Shown here: one piece after another, positions 6,257 to 16,018 of the stretch
Layout of the letters: each line of letters starts with the position of its first letter
How positions within the stretch are numbered: position 1 is the stretch's first letter
Source: Lachnospiraceae bacterium
Lineage (GTDB): Bacteria > Bacillota > Clostridia > Lachnospirales > Lachnospiraceae
Direction of reading: 5' to 3'
NCBI GenBank assembly: GCA_024696945.1
Contig: JAILGF010000163.1
Coordinates: 1 to 62,969 of the forward strand
Length of the DNA: 62,969 nt
The notes under the pieces: generated by a model
What the model was told of the DNA's origin: nothing
Database searches by the model: none
Seen by the model: only the letters and a program-made list of their open reading frames with translations
Translations under genes and position numbers: made by a program

Positions 6257-7513
6257 ATGAACAAGATTAGGAACTTGGTTAAAGACAGAAGAGGTTCTAC
6301 ACTGATTGAAATCATTATCAGTGTACTAATTGTTGGAATAGCGTTTGTTCCGTTAATGATGGGACTACATGCGGCTATGACTGCCAACAGACAAACAGAA
6401 AAAGAGTTATATGCTGAAAATGTTGCTGCTAACGTTGCTGAAATCTGCAAGACTTTTGGAAAAAAAGGACTTGAGGAAATGTGCACAGCAACAGAAGAAT
6501 CAAAGAAAATCGGAGCTTTACTTACCGATGCTGAAATAGGACAGGATATAACAAATTCAAACAGATTTGTTATTAGCAATATTACATCGGGAACAAAAGA
6601 AAGATACTACACAGCCACTGTAAGATTTGATAAGAGTGCTTATGAGGCTGGTTCAACTCCAACTCCTGATCCTTCCGGAACTCCGTCGCCTACATACGGA
6701 CCTAAGCAGAATGATTTCTCTGGCTTCCCTTCTCTTGCAGGTATTAGTGGTGCATGTTTTGCCACTTTTGCTGAAGATAGTTTAGATGATATTGTTAATT
6801 GGTTCTATGATCAAGCCGTAGCAGGATCAGCAGATTTAGGTGTTATAACTAAGGATTCAATGAAAAATAACATAAGTAAATGGCTTAAAAGAGAATTTTA
6901 TGTTACGCTTAATTACGATACATCATCAGGTGAATATAAAGTAGGAAAATATATTAGATACATTGGTATTAATGATCCATACGCAGAGATTATGGGTAGT
7001 CAGGTATTTGGGTCGGAAACTCATCCTGCTGATTATATTGCACAACAGAAAGATGATGTTGGAGTATATACTACTTTCCCAGATAATATTGTGTTAACCT
7101 ATAAACCGTTAAGGAATGCAGAAAATCATAATCTGCCGCTTCGTGCTTATGACAGTATAATTGTTGTTAAAAACTGTGATGGAATTCTTAATGTATATTC
7201 TTTATGCGAAAGTGGTAGCACTATAAAAAGCAGTCCATCCACTATGACCACCACTCTTGCAAATGTGAGTTTGAAGGCTGTATCAACTGGCGCATATTTA
7301 ACTACAAGCGACCCTGAACATAACAATTTTTCTGTTCGGATTTACAATAATCTTTGGGATTCTGCTACTGCTACAGAAACTTGTTATCGTAGTGAACAGT
7401 TTGGAGAAGGTGGTACAACTTCTAATACAGTTATGAAGGATGTTATTATAGAAATAAGTGATGAAAATGGTCTTATACTTGATAAGAAAACAACCGTCAT
7501 AGAGATTGAGTAA
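6257..7513 (+). CDS. Minor type IV pilin / pseudopilin, large (PilV-like position)
   Basis: 418 residues. Seen: prepilin signal DRRG|STLIEIIISVLIVG with Ser+1 and Glu+5, then a long extracytoplasmic domain. A Thr/Pro/Ser-rich insert (GSTPTPDPSGTPSP) at about residues 132-148 separates an N-terminal pilin-like part from a larger C-terminal domain with no motif I recognise. GGGGAG before the ATG is the SD. Known: large minor pilins prime assembly and sit at the pilus tip. Inferred: it is a minor pilin because of position and size. It is followed after 17 bases by the next gene of the same set. Confidence 0.78.
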   Translation: MNKIRNLVKDRRGSTLIEIIISVLIVGIAFVPLMMGLHAAMTANRQTEKELYAENVAANVAEICKTFGKKGLEEMCTATEESKKIGALLTDAEIGQDITNSNRFVISNITSGTKERYYTATVRFDKSAYEAGSTPTPDPSGTPSPTYGPKQNDFSGFPSLAGISGACFATFAEDSLDDIVNWFYDQAVAGSADLGVITKDSMKNNISKWLKREFYVTLNYDTSSGEYKVGKYIRYIGINDPYAEIMGSQVFGSETHPADYIAQQKDDVGVYTTFPDNIVLTYKPLRNAENHNLPLRAYDSIIVVKNCDGILNVYSLCESGSTIKSSPSTMTTTLANVSLKAVSTGAYLTTSDPEHNNFSVRIYNNLWDSATATETCYRSEQFGEGGTTSNTVMKDVIIEISDENGLILDKKTTVIEIE

Positions 7514-7530
7514 TAAAAGGAGACGAGAAT

Positions 7531-9969
7531 ATGAAGAATAAACTATTATTTAAAGATAACAAGGGTGCTACAATGATTCTCGTTATCGTTGCAATGTTTT
7601 TCATTGGACTTATAGCTTCCATAGTATTAACAATTACGGTTGGAAATGCAAAAAACACGAAGACGACTATGGATTCATCTGAGAACTTCTATTCATCAGA
7701 AGGCGTTCTAGATGACCTAAAGATGTACCTTAAGAAACTTGCTGTTACCTCTGCAACAAATGCATATGCTGATACACTTGAAAATATCGGTGATCCAAGT
7801 TTAAGCGTTTCAAGTATAGATGCAGAGTTTAAAGCGAATTTCAGGACACAACTTGAAAAGGTTTTGATGAACACCTTAAACGGTGGACATCCTTTGGGAG
7901 CTGCACAGAATCTTTCGGAAGATTTTATCAGAGCCAATATCGTTTTTGACAGACCCGGTGATATTTCTATAAGCTATGGAAATCTTGAGACCGATATCAA
8001 CAACAATTATGTTCTTAAGAATGTTGTTATTAAGTTTATCGACGAAAATGGTTTTGAAACATATCTTACAACAGATATAACCTTTAAGGCTACAATGCCT
8101 GCTACTGGTTGGAAGGATACTTCTACAACGTTTAATCTTCCTATCGACCACTTTATTATGATATCCGGAAATGATATTAATCCTGGTAACAATAACCTTT
8201 ATGGTTCCTTTGTAGGAAATATCTACGCTAAGAATAATTTTAACATCAAGACAAATACAGATGAGGCCTTAACTATCTATTCAAGCCTTGTAATAGTTGG
8301 CAAAAATGTTAATGTTGATAAGGGAAAATTAGTACTTAGTCCTATTGGAAAGAGTATTCCAAGCACTATTTCGACATATAACAGTTGCGGATTATTATAT
8401 GATGCATCTCAGGTTGTTAAGGATGCTGATGGCAAGAAAACATCTCCTCTTCCCGCAAATGAAGAGTTTTGGTGTGATAGCCTTAAGTTAGGCGATGCTG
8501 AAGTTGTAATGAATACCGATCAGGATTCGGAAAACAGCGATGTCTCGGTTGAGATAAACCTTAGAAAGAATTTGGAATTAAACGGAAATACTGCCAAATT
8601 TACTGCAAACGGTGGTAAGATTTTTGGATATTCCAAAGGAACAGAGAGCTATTTAACAGATATCGTTGATTATTCGAGTGGAATGGCAGTTACAACTGTT
8701 GCGGAACCTGTCAGCAGCGCAATTATTCTTAACGGTTTGAAAGCAAAACTTGACTTAAGAAACCTTAAAGAACTTGATCTTGCAGGTACCGCTTATACAG
8801 CTTTATCCGATATTAACGGAGTTTACGATTCGTATAGGAATTCTTCGCAAGAAAACGTTCCGGGCATTACATATTTTACACAGGGGGAATCAATCTCGTA
8901 TCGTCCTCTTCAGGCATTATATCTTGTACCAGGTGAATATATAAAGAATGTAGGACATAATCCTATGAAGGAATCTGAGTTCCCCGGATCTCTTGAAATA
9001 GAAATCCCCACTGCTATCAGCGGACTTTTAGGCACAGAGGGATGCAAATTACAGGTTGTTCGTTATATTGGCGCTGAGAGTTATGTTTATGTATTCTGGG
9101 ATTTTAAAACGCCTAATGATGCTGCTTCTTATTTTAACTCAATGTGGAAGGACAGATATGACGGTTTGGCTCAGAAACAGGCAGGAATAATGGCAGCTGG
9201 TTCTGGGGATGCAGGTTATATCAAGCTTCCTACAAATTGTAAAACGAATGGTAACCTTATATCATTTGACAGCACTCAAACAAATCCGTTTACTGTTACT
9301 CCTCATTCTTCAGTTGCTTTATCTGGAAAGTTAATTGATAGAAACAGCCTTCTTGCCTCAGCTTCTTATGATGCTTCATTATCAGGTGGAAGTTTGCTTG
9401 AGAACATGTTTAAGGATGGTCTGGAGAATACGGTGGCTGCTCAGACATATACCGGCAACTTAATTGGTCCTCTTCAGAACTTACCTGAGGGACTTGGAAA
9501 GTATGCATTGAGCTATTCATATGATAGTACATTAGAATATAACAAGGTTAGAAATTATGTTCTGATGACCGGCTCTACAGTAACTCTTGATTCGAGTAAT
9601 TATGACCCGGATAAGACATATATTATTATTTCTCCAGGAAATGTAAATATTAACATTACAGATACATCAGGTGACGGATTTAGAGGAATGATTATTGCAG
9701 GCGGGGATATTAAGTTACCTGCATCATTGAATATGACCTGTCTTGGTATGCTTAATCGTACGCGTTATGTAGACGGAGAAGATGACGGCGGAGAGAGAAT
9801 AGTTACAGAATTCCGTGCATTACTTGATGTTGTGGTTGATGATTCCGTAGACGGAGCTAACACAAGGCTTAGATCTATTTTCGGTATTGCTGATACTTCG
9901 GGAAGCGCCGGAAACGGAAGCGGAAAAGATTTTGTAACACTTGAAATTGGTGGGTACTCAGTAAACTGA
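7531..9969 (+). CDS. PilX/GspK-like large minor pilin without Glu+5
   Basis: 812 residues. Seen: a prepilin-like leader DNKG|ATMILVIVAMFFIG. After the Gly the mature protein has Ala+1, and Leu where Glu+5 is expected. Known: PilX_N proteins and the tip pseudopilin GspK often lack Glu+5, which suits a subunit with no neighbour above it. The large exported part has many short beta-type repeats (polar/hydrophobic alternation, Asn- and Gly-rich) like beta-helix proteins, e.g. the SGDGFRGMIIAGGDIKLP region near residues 710-730. It is probably the tip or near-tip subunit (inference). SD AAAGGAGA at about 7516. Confidence 0.75.
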   Translation: MKNKLLFKDNKGATMILVIVAMFFIGLIASIVLTITVGNAKNTKTTMDSSENFYSSEGVLDDLKMYLKKLAVTSATNAYADTLENIGDPSLSVSSIDAEFKANFRTQLEKVLMNTLNGGHPLGAAQNLSEDFIRANIVFDRPGDISISYGNLETDINNNYVLKNVVIKFIDENGFETYLTTDITFKATMPATGWKDTSTTFNLPIDHFIMISGNDINPGNNNLYGSFVGNIYAKNNFNIKTNTDEALTIYSSLVIVGKNVNVDKGKLVLSPIGKSIPSTISTYNSCGLLYDASQVVKDADGKKTSPLPANEEFWCDSLKLGDAEVVMNTDQDSENSDVSVEINLRKNLELNGNTAKFTANGGKIFGYSKGTESYLTDIVDYSSGMAVTTVAEPVSSAIILNGLKAKLDLRNLKELDLAGTAYTALSDINGVYDSYRNSSQENVPGITYFTQGESISYRPLQALYLVPGEYIKNVGHNPMKESEFPGSLEIEIPTAISGLLGTEGCKLQVVRYIGAESYVYVFWDFKTPNDAASYFNSMWKDRYDGLAQKQAGIMAAGSGDAGYIKLPTNCKTNGNLISFDSTQTNPFTVTPHSSVALSGKLIDRNSLLASASYDASLSGGSLLENMFKDGLENTVAAQTYTGNLIGPLQNLPEGLGKYALSYSYDSTLEYNKVRNYVLMTGSTVTLDSSNYDPDKTYIIISPGNVNINITDTSGDGFRGMIIAGGDIKLPASLNMTCLGMLNRTRYVDGEDDGGERIVTEFRALLDVVVDDSVDGANTRLRSIFGIADTSGSAGNGSGKDFVTLEIGGYSVN

Positions 9970-10004
9970 TTGGCTTTTCATAACTCAAAAGGGGGAGGAA
10001 TTTT

Positions 10005-10667
10005 ATGAAAAACAAATCACAAATGAATAATAAGGGCTTCAGCTTGGTTGAAATGATCGTAACGGTTCTTATTATGGCAATCATCGCAGGAGCAGCAATT
10101 GTAGCCTTTGCATCGGTTTATTCTACCGAGGTTAAAGCTGCCGCAATGAAGGTTGCGGATGCCCTAAAGCAAGCCAGAGCAGATGCCATGGCTTTGGAAA
10201 ATGAGAATATATCCCATGGTGCATTCCAAACAACAAATGTCTACTCTAGATTCTATATTAAGGATGAGACCTTGTACATCGACATATGTACTGATGCAAC
10301 AGAAACAGGAGAGCCTAAAGTACTGTATTCATCAAAAATCGGAAAGAATCTGAAAGCCGATTTCTATACGGTATCCGGTGGAGTTGCTTCAACAGATCCT
10401 ATAGTTTCAATAAACTCTGAAACTGATGGTACAGGTTCATCGGCATTAAAAACTTCGGCAAAGATCTATTTTAAAAAGTCTACGGGTGGTATAGCCGGCA
10501 TTGCAAAAATAGAAAACTATACTGAAGAGGAAACAGGTTCTGATGTAACATATGAAGATCTGGGAAATCATGTAAACCTTATAAAAATTGTAAGCACATC
10601 AAATGCTTCATTATATAAAGACATGGTTTTAGTTGATATCACAGGCCGTTGTTATATTGATGAATAA
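10005..10667 (+). CDS. Minor pilin / GspH-like pseudopilin
   Basis: 220 residues. Seen: MNNKG|FSLVEMIVTVLIMAI, a canonical prepilin signal with Phe+1 and Glu+5; then a helical stretch (VADALKQARADAMALEN) of the kind found in GspH/FimT-type minor pilins, and a beta-rich C-terminal domain. SD GGGGGAGG just upstream. It sits 35 bases after the PilX-like gene and 16 bases before the next pilin gene, so it is part of one minor-pilin set. Confidence 0.82.
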   Translation: MKNKSQMNNKGFSLVEMIVTVLIMAIIAGAAIVAFASVYSTEVKAAAMKVADALKQARADAMALENENISHGAFQTTNVYSRFYIKDETLYIDICTDATETGEPKVLYSSKIGKNLKADFYTVSGGVASTDPIVSINSETDGTGSSALKTSAKIYFKKSTGGIAGIAKIENYTEEETGSDVTYEDLGNHVNLIKIVSTSNASLYKDMVLVDITGRCYIDE

Positions 10668-10683
10668 GAGAGGAGGATAGGCT

Positions 10684-11337
10684 ATGAAAATTAAAAGTAT
10701 TAAAGACAATAATGCCGGCTTCTCTCTCATAGAACTGATTGTATCGGTTTTGATTACCGGTATTCTGATGATGGCAGTTGGGCTGTTCATGTCAACCTCC
10801 AGAACTGCTTATCAGACAGTAAGCACAAGTGCTAAGCTTCAGGAAGAGGCTATGACGGTGGAAAGAGTAATGTCCGAGTACATCAAGGAAGCACAAAAGT
10901 ATGGCTTGGATGAGGGGTTGGTTATCTCAGGTACGGAAGTTGATGTTTTCTGGGTTAAGGCTAAAGAAAACGAGGGTACTTCCATAGCTCCTTCGGTATA
11001 CTTCTTCGTACATGACAAAACGAAGAAGAACATAAGGTATTATAAGGGTGAAGAGGCGGATGTTGAAGAAACTACCGGAACGGTAACCACAGGTGGTATT
11101 GCTCATCTTGCAACAGGAGTGTTTGGGGCAAGCGAAAAGTATTCTCTTGTAGCAAGCAATGTTGAATCAATGGAAAAGAAAAGTTTTGTTCAACGTGCGG
11201 ATGGAACAGATCTGATTTGTCTTAAGCTTACATATAGTTACTTAGACAAGACGTATTCTGATACTCTTACAGCAGTTACGCGTAATAAAAACAGGACTCC
11301 TTCGTCATTCGAACCTGAACCGGATCCGGGTCCTTAA
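10684..11337 (+). CDS. Minor pilin, PilW/GspJ-like
   Basis: 217 residues. Seen: NNAG|FSLIELIVSVLITGI with Gly-1, Phe+1 and Glu+5. Then comes a helix rich in Glu (EEAMTVERVMSEYIKEAQKYG), as in PilW/GspJ where a long helix leads into a beta domain, and a tail of Pro/Glu/Asp (PEPDPGP). AGAGGAGG at 10671-10678 is the SD. It is the last prepilin gene before the large secreted protein. The family split (PilW against GspI/J) is inferred from order only. Confidence 0.78.
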   Translation: MKIKSIKDNNAGFSLIELIVSVLITGILMMAVGLFMSTSRTAYQTVSTSAKLQEEAMTVERVMSEYIKEAQKYGLDEGLVISGTEVDVFWVKAKENEGTSIAPSVYFFVHDKTKKNIRYYKGEEADVEETTGTVTTGGIAHLATGVFGASEKYSLVASNVESMEKKSFVQRADGTDLICLKLTYSYLDKTYSDTLTAVTRNKNRTPSSFEPEPDPGP

Positions 11338-11415
11338 TAATTTAAGTTTTACATATAGCTTTTCACTAATGATTATATACAGTATGTGAGAGAAAAAGAA
11401 AGGATGGAAAACACT

Positions 11416-14400
11416 ATGAAAAAAGCAGGAAAGATTTTTGCCTATCTGCTCGTGCTTACGCTTGTTACAGGTCTTTTCGCTGGATTGGGATATGTGAAAG
11501 CACCTGAAACAGATGTAAAGGCAGCAAGCGGGGATGATTTCAATGTTCTTGAAATCGTTCCGAATAAAGAAATGGCAACATTCTTCTATTTTGTTGATCT
11601 TGATCAGAATTCTACTTCAGATCCTCAAATTGGGGGGAATTCTTTGGAGAAGAATTGCTTAACCGCAAATTTCAATAATTTTCTTAAAACAGCAGGTTGT
11701 GGAGAGCTTGATACAAGTGTCAGTCCTGCGAAATTCAAGAGTGAGAACCTTTTTGTTAAAAAGGTTCTTAACAATGTTGACAACACAAAGAATTGGAATG
11801 TAAAGGTTACAACAAGAACTCCTGATACACTTGATGTGAAGAATGATTTAAAAAATGTTGACCTTATAATCATTAATGAAACCGTTCCAAACGCATTAAA
11901 GATTAGTTCTATAAGCGGTGCTCAGAGCAAGACTTTTAAGGACAACAAATTTACAACTGCACAGGTTTTAGCAATTTTCAAAGCTATAGCCGGGATCGGT
12001 TCTGATCCTATTCCTTACATAATTGACTACAATGTGGCTCATGCAGAGGACTTTTTTGATGTTAGATCTGTAAATGAAACACTTACTGATGCAAGTAATA
12101 GAAATCAAAGAGGCTTTTCATATATTAAGGCTAATTACGTTGATTCACTTACACATGAAGATACTGGTGCTACTTATCTGCCTAAGAACCCTAACATGGC
12201 ACCTAATAAGGGCTCAGATCAGACCTGTTATAAATTATATAAACTGTTAACTTGCATCAATCCGGCAACAATGTATGGACTTTACATGGCTTATAATGAT
12301 GGAAGTTATGGTATAGACGATAATCTTAATCTTTATACATTATATAGTAATAACAGTGGAAGTACTGCATCATTTAACCTTGGATGGGCTATTCCCGGTT
12401 GGACAGATGAATATATTTTCCCTAATTTTTTGACTACTTCAGATGGAATTAGTATTTATAGTTCACCTATTGCAAGTAAGTTAGGATGGTTCACTGTTAA
12501 CACTGGTGATACAAAATCCAATAGTATTTCTGATTTTTCACAGCTTATAGGCACTGAAAATGGTAACGGAATTGACTATAAGAATGCTAACGGATTATTT
12601 TCATTCTTCCCGTCAAGTTCAGGCGGTGGTTCTACATTTACTGATGTTGGAGACAAAGTTAATGTTGAAATTGATCCCGGTTCAGGCAAATGGAGCAGAA
12701 GTGTAAAAATAACTAATATCAGTGGTTCAACTATTTCAAATTTTAAGGTTTCATTTAAAGTTAAGGGATTAGCAGATGTAAACATATGGACTAAACCCGG
12801 TGGAGGAGATTTAAAAAATTCAGGCACCACTTTTACTGCTACATATACTGGAAGCTTAACTAATAACGCTTCAATAACATTTGGTGGACAATTTGATTAT
12901 ACAGCACCGTTTGTATATTCACCTATTAGCGGTGACGGAGCAGGCGATAATGATATTGCAACAATAGTTAAAAATTATAAGAAGGGCGAAACTAAAAATG
13001 ATTACCATCCATACAGGTTTTTAGTTGTAACCGAGAACAAAGTTGACAACACTATTAATAGATCACTTGTTGCAGACATGATAGAATATGCAAATTCTAA
13101 GAATGTTGGACTTGCAGGCGGTGTAGTAATCGACTGTATGAGTAGGTATCAGTTTGATGCTTTGACTGATGATCTGGATGCAACATATGATGGCATTTGT
13201 GTTAACGGCACATTAAACAGTGTAGGTCAGTCGAAATATAATGCTTATTCAGGACTTAAACCGGCTTTTACAGCAGCTGCTTTGATCAATGCTTTTGAGA
13301 CAGCACTTGATTCAAGTGATACATTTGGCGTTAACTATACCGCTCTTCCTACTGAGTATTATGTACCCCTTCAGACCATAGAGAGAATGCAGAATGGCGG
13401 TGCTGGTGAAGCTTATATGAGAATAGGCGATCTTGACGTTGCTAATAATGCTAATTTTATTAACAGCGATACACATTCTGGAAGAACGCTGGACTTCGAT
13501 TTAGTTATAAAGGGAAGTGGCTCATATAAAATTATTCTGTATGTTGATGTTGACCATAATGATCGTTTTGATTCTTATGAGGAAAAAATATTACAGTCCG
13601 GTTGGTCTGGCAATTCAAGATATAAAGAAAATGTTGAGCTTGATAATATTCTAGGTAAGGATTTTTCAGGTGGATTTTCTTGGAAGCTTTTGATTAAGAG
13701 TAATTCTAGCGGGAAGACTGTAAACCATATTGGGTATAGTGCTTTAAAGAGTACAACTCAGCAGACTATAAAAATACTTCAGATTTATCCTACGGATTAT
13801 AAAGAGAAATATGCTCTTAATAATGAAATGGATGAAAATACGGGCGGTACAAATGTTTGGTCAAATGCTGTTTTGCTTCTTCCAACTTTAGATGAAATGA
13901 AAGATGCACTGAATAATCATCATGGGGCACCTATTACCTCTGGAGATGATAGTGCTGTTATAAATAATGATTTCGTTTATAATTATTTAGATAATGTTTT
14001 AACTATAGATACTTATAAAACATTTGGCAGTGGTCCCGTGTATGTTTATGATGATGAGGGGCACGAATATAATGACGCAGCAGGTAAAAAATATGTAGTT
14101 AGTGCTGTAAATACAGAAAAAGTCAGAAATACTGGAAACAGTAGTGATAGACGTAATAGTATAATTATGAATTCTTCCATATTCTATTATTATATGGAGA
14201 TGCTTAAGGATAATTATCTGATTGATACTACAAGATATTCTGTATATGGATTTAATAAAGCTGTAGATAGTTGTAAAATCGTTTTAAATAAATCCACTGG
14301 TAAATTATGTTATGGAAGTACTTCTCCTGTTAAGAATATGGATGGTTCAAACAGATATCTGTATAAAGCTACAGACTTAAAGCTTGCCAGCGATTGGAAA

Positions 14401-15840
14401 AGTAAGAAAGTTACATGGGATGAGGAAGAATTGCCCAAGTATCTTGTAGATGAAAATACGGGAAGAGTATTTGGGTATCGTTTGGAAAAGACCGCATGGG
14501 ATACTACTGATGAAGATAATATTATTAAAGTGGTTTATTATGATTCCCAAATGAAGATTTCAGATAAAGATATATATGGTTCTCAGGCTTATGAATTGAA
14601 AGAGTTTGATCTTTTAATGGTTGGTTTTGGCGAAAACTTAGACTATATGTCAAAAGAAGCCAGGGAAATGATAGAAGATTATCTTCAAATGAATGGACCA
14701 GCATTTATGGGAAATGGTGTTCTCGCAAAAACTCCTAATAATACATTGGGTAAGGTTATAATGGATGAACTTGGTGTTACAAGTGTTCAAACAAATGATT
14801 ATGATACAAAGGAACAGCTTGAGCCAACTTCAATGATAATTAACAACACACTGTTCTCTCATTATCCTTTTAACATCAAGCATTATATGAGGTGTACTGC
14901 AGGACATATACAGCCGTATAAATTGAATCTTTCGGATCCAAGTGTAGTTGTATCTTACGCAAAATATAGCTCTATGGGTAGTGGTAAAGAGTGGTACAAA
15001 TGGGGTAATGCAGAATCATGCTATTATCTTTATAAAAAGGGAAGCATCACGTTCTGCGGATTCGGAGCAACAAGACCTGAGGCTCAAATAGGTTTCCAAA
15101 AGGGCGGTATCATGTCTTTGGCAGAATCGATACTGATCCTTAATGCTCTTATTACAACATCAAGATCAAGTACTTCGCCTACAAACGAGAATCCTTGGTT
15201 CAATTGTATCGATGTTGATGCTAGCGTACTTGAACTGAACGTTGCAGGAGATGACGGAACAACACCTTCAGATGCGGATAAGATTTATTATCTGGATGAT
15301 GCCGTTTATACTGATTATGATTCATTTGGAATTACAAAGTATGGTAAATCTGCTGAACTTGCATTTAGCACAGCAGGCGGATCAGATGCAATAGAAAGTG
15401 AATCGCTTAAACCGGTAGGCTTTACAGATTCTACAACGAATGTCAGATGGATTCCTTACGAGGCTAATCTTGCTACAAATCAGGCTTGGATTGAATTCAA
15501 GACTGTTGGAGATAGTAAACCAATCACAGTAGAGGTTTACAAATATAATTCATCAAGTAAGTTGTATAACAAGTTGACACCTGTTAGCAACAGATACCAG
15601 ATTGAACAGAAGGGTATTTACTATATCGGAATTCCTTTGAGCGCAGATGCATCTGTTTATAATGTAGGTTCTTCTGATAAGCTTGGATTTAGATTTGACA
15701 ATACCCAAAGCTCAAAGAATATAGATCAGTTCAAGATAAGAATTGACCTGATGGCAAAGAAGGGAACTAATACGACAGAGGTTCTTTGCGAACAGCATAC
15801 AATTGTAATGGTTCGTCGTGTTCTGTATCCTGTTAAGTAA
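11416..15840 (+). CDS. Very large secreted protein of the pilus locus, DUF5057-like with a CBM-like segment; candidate tip adhesin
   Basis: About 1474 residues from the ATG at 11416. An in-frame GTG at 11386 is possible, but the AAAGGA at 11398 and the clean signal peptide (MKKAGKIFAYLLVLTLVTGL...) favour 11416. It opens with NVLEIVPNKE, typical of the DUF5057 family as I recall it (tentative). Residues about 405-500 form a beta-sandwich-like segment with the hallmarks of a family 2 carbohydrate-binding module (SVKITNISGSTISNF, then VNIWTKPGGG, then NASITFGGQF). No sortase motif or transmembrane tail is seen at the end (RRVLYPVK). Its place after the minor pilins recalls PilY1 in other pilus systems, which suggests a tip-carried adhesin (inference). 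Confidence 0.65.
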   Translation: MKKAGKIFAYLLVLTLVTGLFAGLGYVKAPETDVKAASGDDFNVLEIVPNKEMATFFYFVDLDQNSTSDPQIGGNSLEKNCLTANFNNFLKTAGCGELDTSVSPAKFKSENLFVKKVLNNVDNTKNWNVKVTTRTPDTLDVKNDLKNVDLIIINETVPNALKISSISGAQSKTFKDNKFTTAQVLAIFKAIAGIGSDPIPYIIDYNVAHAEDFFDVRSVNETLTDASNRNQRGFSYIKANYVDSLTHEDTGATYLPKNPNMAPNKGSDQTCYKLYKLLTCINPATMYGLYMAYNDGSYGIDDNLNLYTLYSNNSGSTASFNLGWAIPGWTDEYIFPNFLTTSDGISIYSSPIASKLGWFTVNTGDTKSNSISDFSQLIGTENGNGIDYKNANGLFSFFPSSSGGGSTFTDVGDKVNVEIDPGSGKWSRSVKITNISGSTISNFKVSFKVKGLADVNIWTKPGGGDLKNSGTTFTATYTGSLTNNASITFGGQFDYTAPFVYSPISGDGAGDNDIATIVKNYKKGETKNDYHPYRFLVVTENKVDNTINRSLVADMIEYANSKNVGLAGGVVIDCMSRYQFDALTDDLDATYDGICVNGTLNSVGQSKYNAYSGLKPAFTAAALINAFETALDSSDTFGVNYTALPTEYYVPLQTIERMQNGGAGEAYMRIGDLDVANNANFINSDTHSGRTLDFDLVIKGSGSYKIILYVDVDHNDRFDSYEEKILQSGWSGNSRYKENVELDNILGKDFSGGFSWKLLIKSNSSGKTVNHIGYSALKSTTQQTIKILQIYPTDYKEKYALNNEMDENTGGTNVWSNAVLLLPTLDEMKDALNNHHGAPITSGDDSAVINNDFVYNYLDNVLTIDTYKTFGSGPVYVYDDEGHEYNDAAGKKYVVSAVNTEKVRNTGNSSDRRNSIIMNSSIFYYYMEMLKDNYLIDTTRYSVYGFNKAVDSCKIVLNKSTGKLCYGSTSPVKNMDGSNRYLYKATDLKLASDWKSKKVTWDEEELPKYLVDENTGRVFGYRLEKTAWDTTDEDNIIKVVYYDSQMKISDKDIYGSQAYELKEFDLLMVGFGENLDYMSKEAREMIEDYLQMNGPAFMGNGVLAKTPNNTLGKVIMDELGVTSVQTNDYDTKEQLEPTSMIINNTLFSHYPFNIKHYMRCTAGHIQPYKLNLSDPSVVVSYAKYSSMGSGKEWYKWGNAESCYYLYKKGSITFCGFGATRPEAQIGFQKGGIMSLAESILILNALITTSRSSTSPTNENPWFNCIDVDASVLELNVAGDDGTTPSDADKIYYLDDAVYTDYDSFGITKYGKSAELAFSTAGGSDAIESESLKPVGFTDSTTNVRWIPYEANLATNQAWIEFKTVGDSKPITVEVYKYNSSSKLYNKLTPVSNRYQIEQKGIYYIGIPLSADASVYNVGSSDKLGFRFDNTQSSKNIDQFKIRIDLMAKKGTNTTEVLCEQHTIVMVRRVLYPVK

Positions 15841-15876
15841 TATCTATTGAAAAAATGCTAGAATTATGATTAAACA

Positions 15877-15920
15877 AAAAGTTTCCTGTAATTCATGTTA
15901 GGATTGCAGGAAACTTTTGT
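15877..15920. terminator. Bidirectional-looking intrinsic terminator after the pilus locus
   Basis: AAAAGTTTCCTGTAAT (15877-15892) pairs with ATTGCAGGAAACTTTT (15903-15918), A-rich before and T-rich after. This closes the pilus transcription unit. Confidence 0.8.
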
Positions 15921-15927
15921 TATTTCC

Positions 15928-15956
15928 TTGAATTATCAATACTTATATGGTATAAT
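15928..15956 (+). promoter_or_regulatory. Sigma-A promoter for the CAP/FKBP/glycosyltransferase operon
   Basis: TTGAAT (15928-15933), 17 bases, then extended -10 TGGTATAAT (15948-15956). It lies just after a terminator and 63 bases before the next start codon. Confidence 0.75.
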
Positions 15957-16018
15957 AATAAAATGTATAATCGTTTGCTATACTTCGTATGTTAATACTA
16001 ATTGTAAGGAGATGCGTT

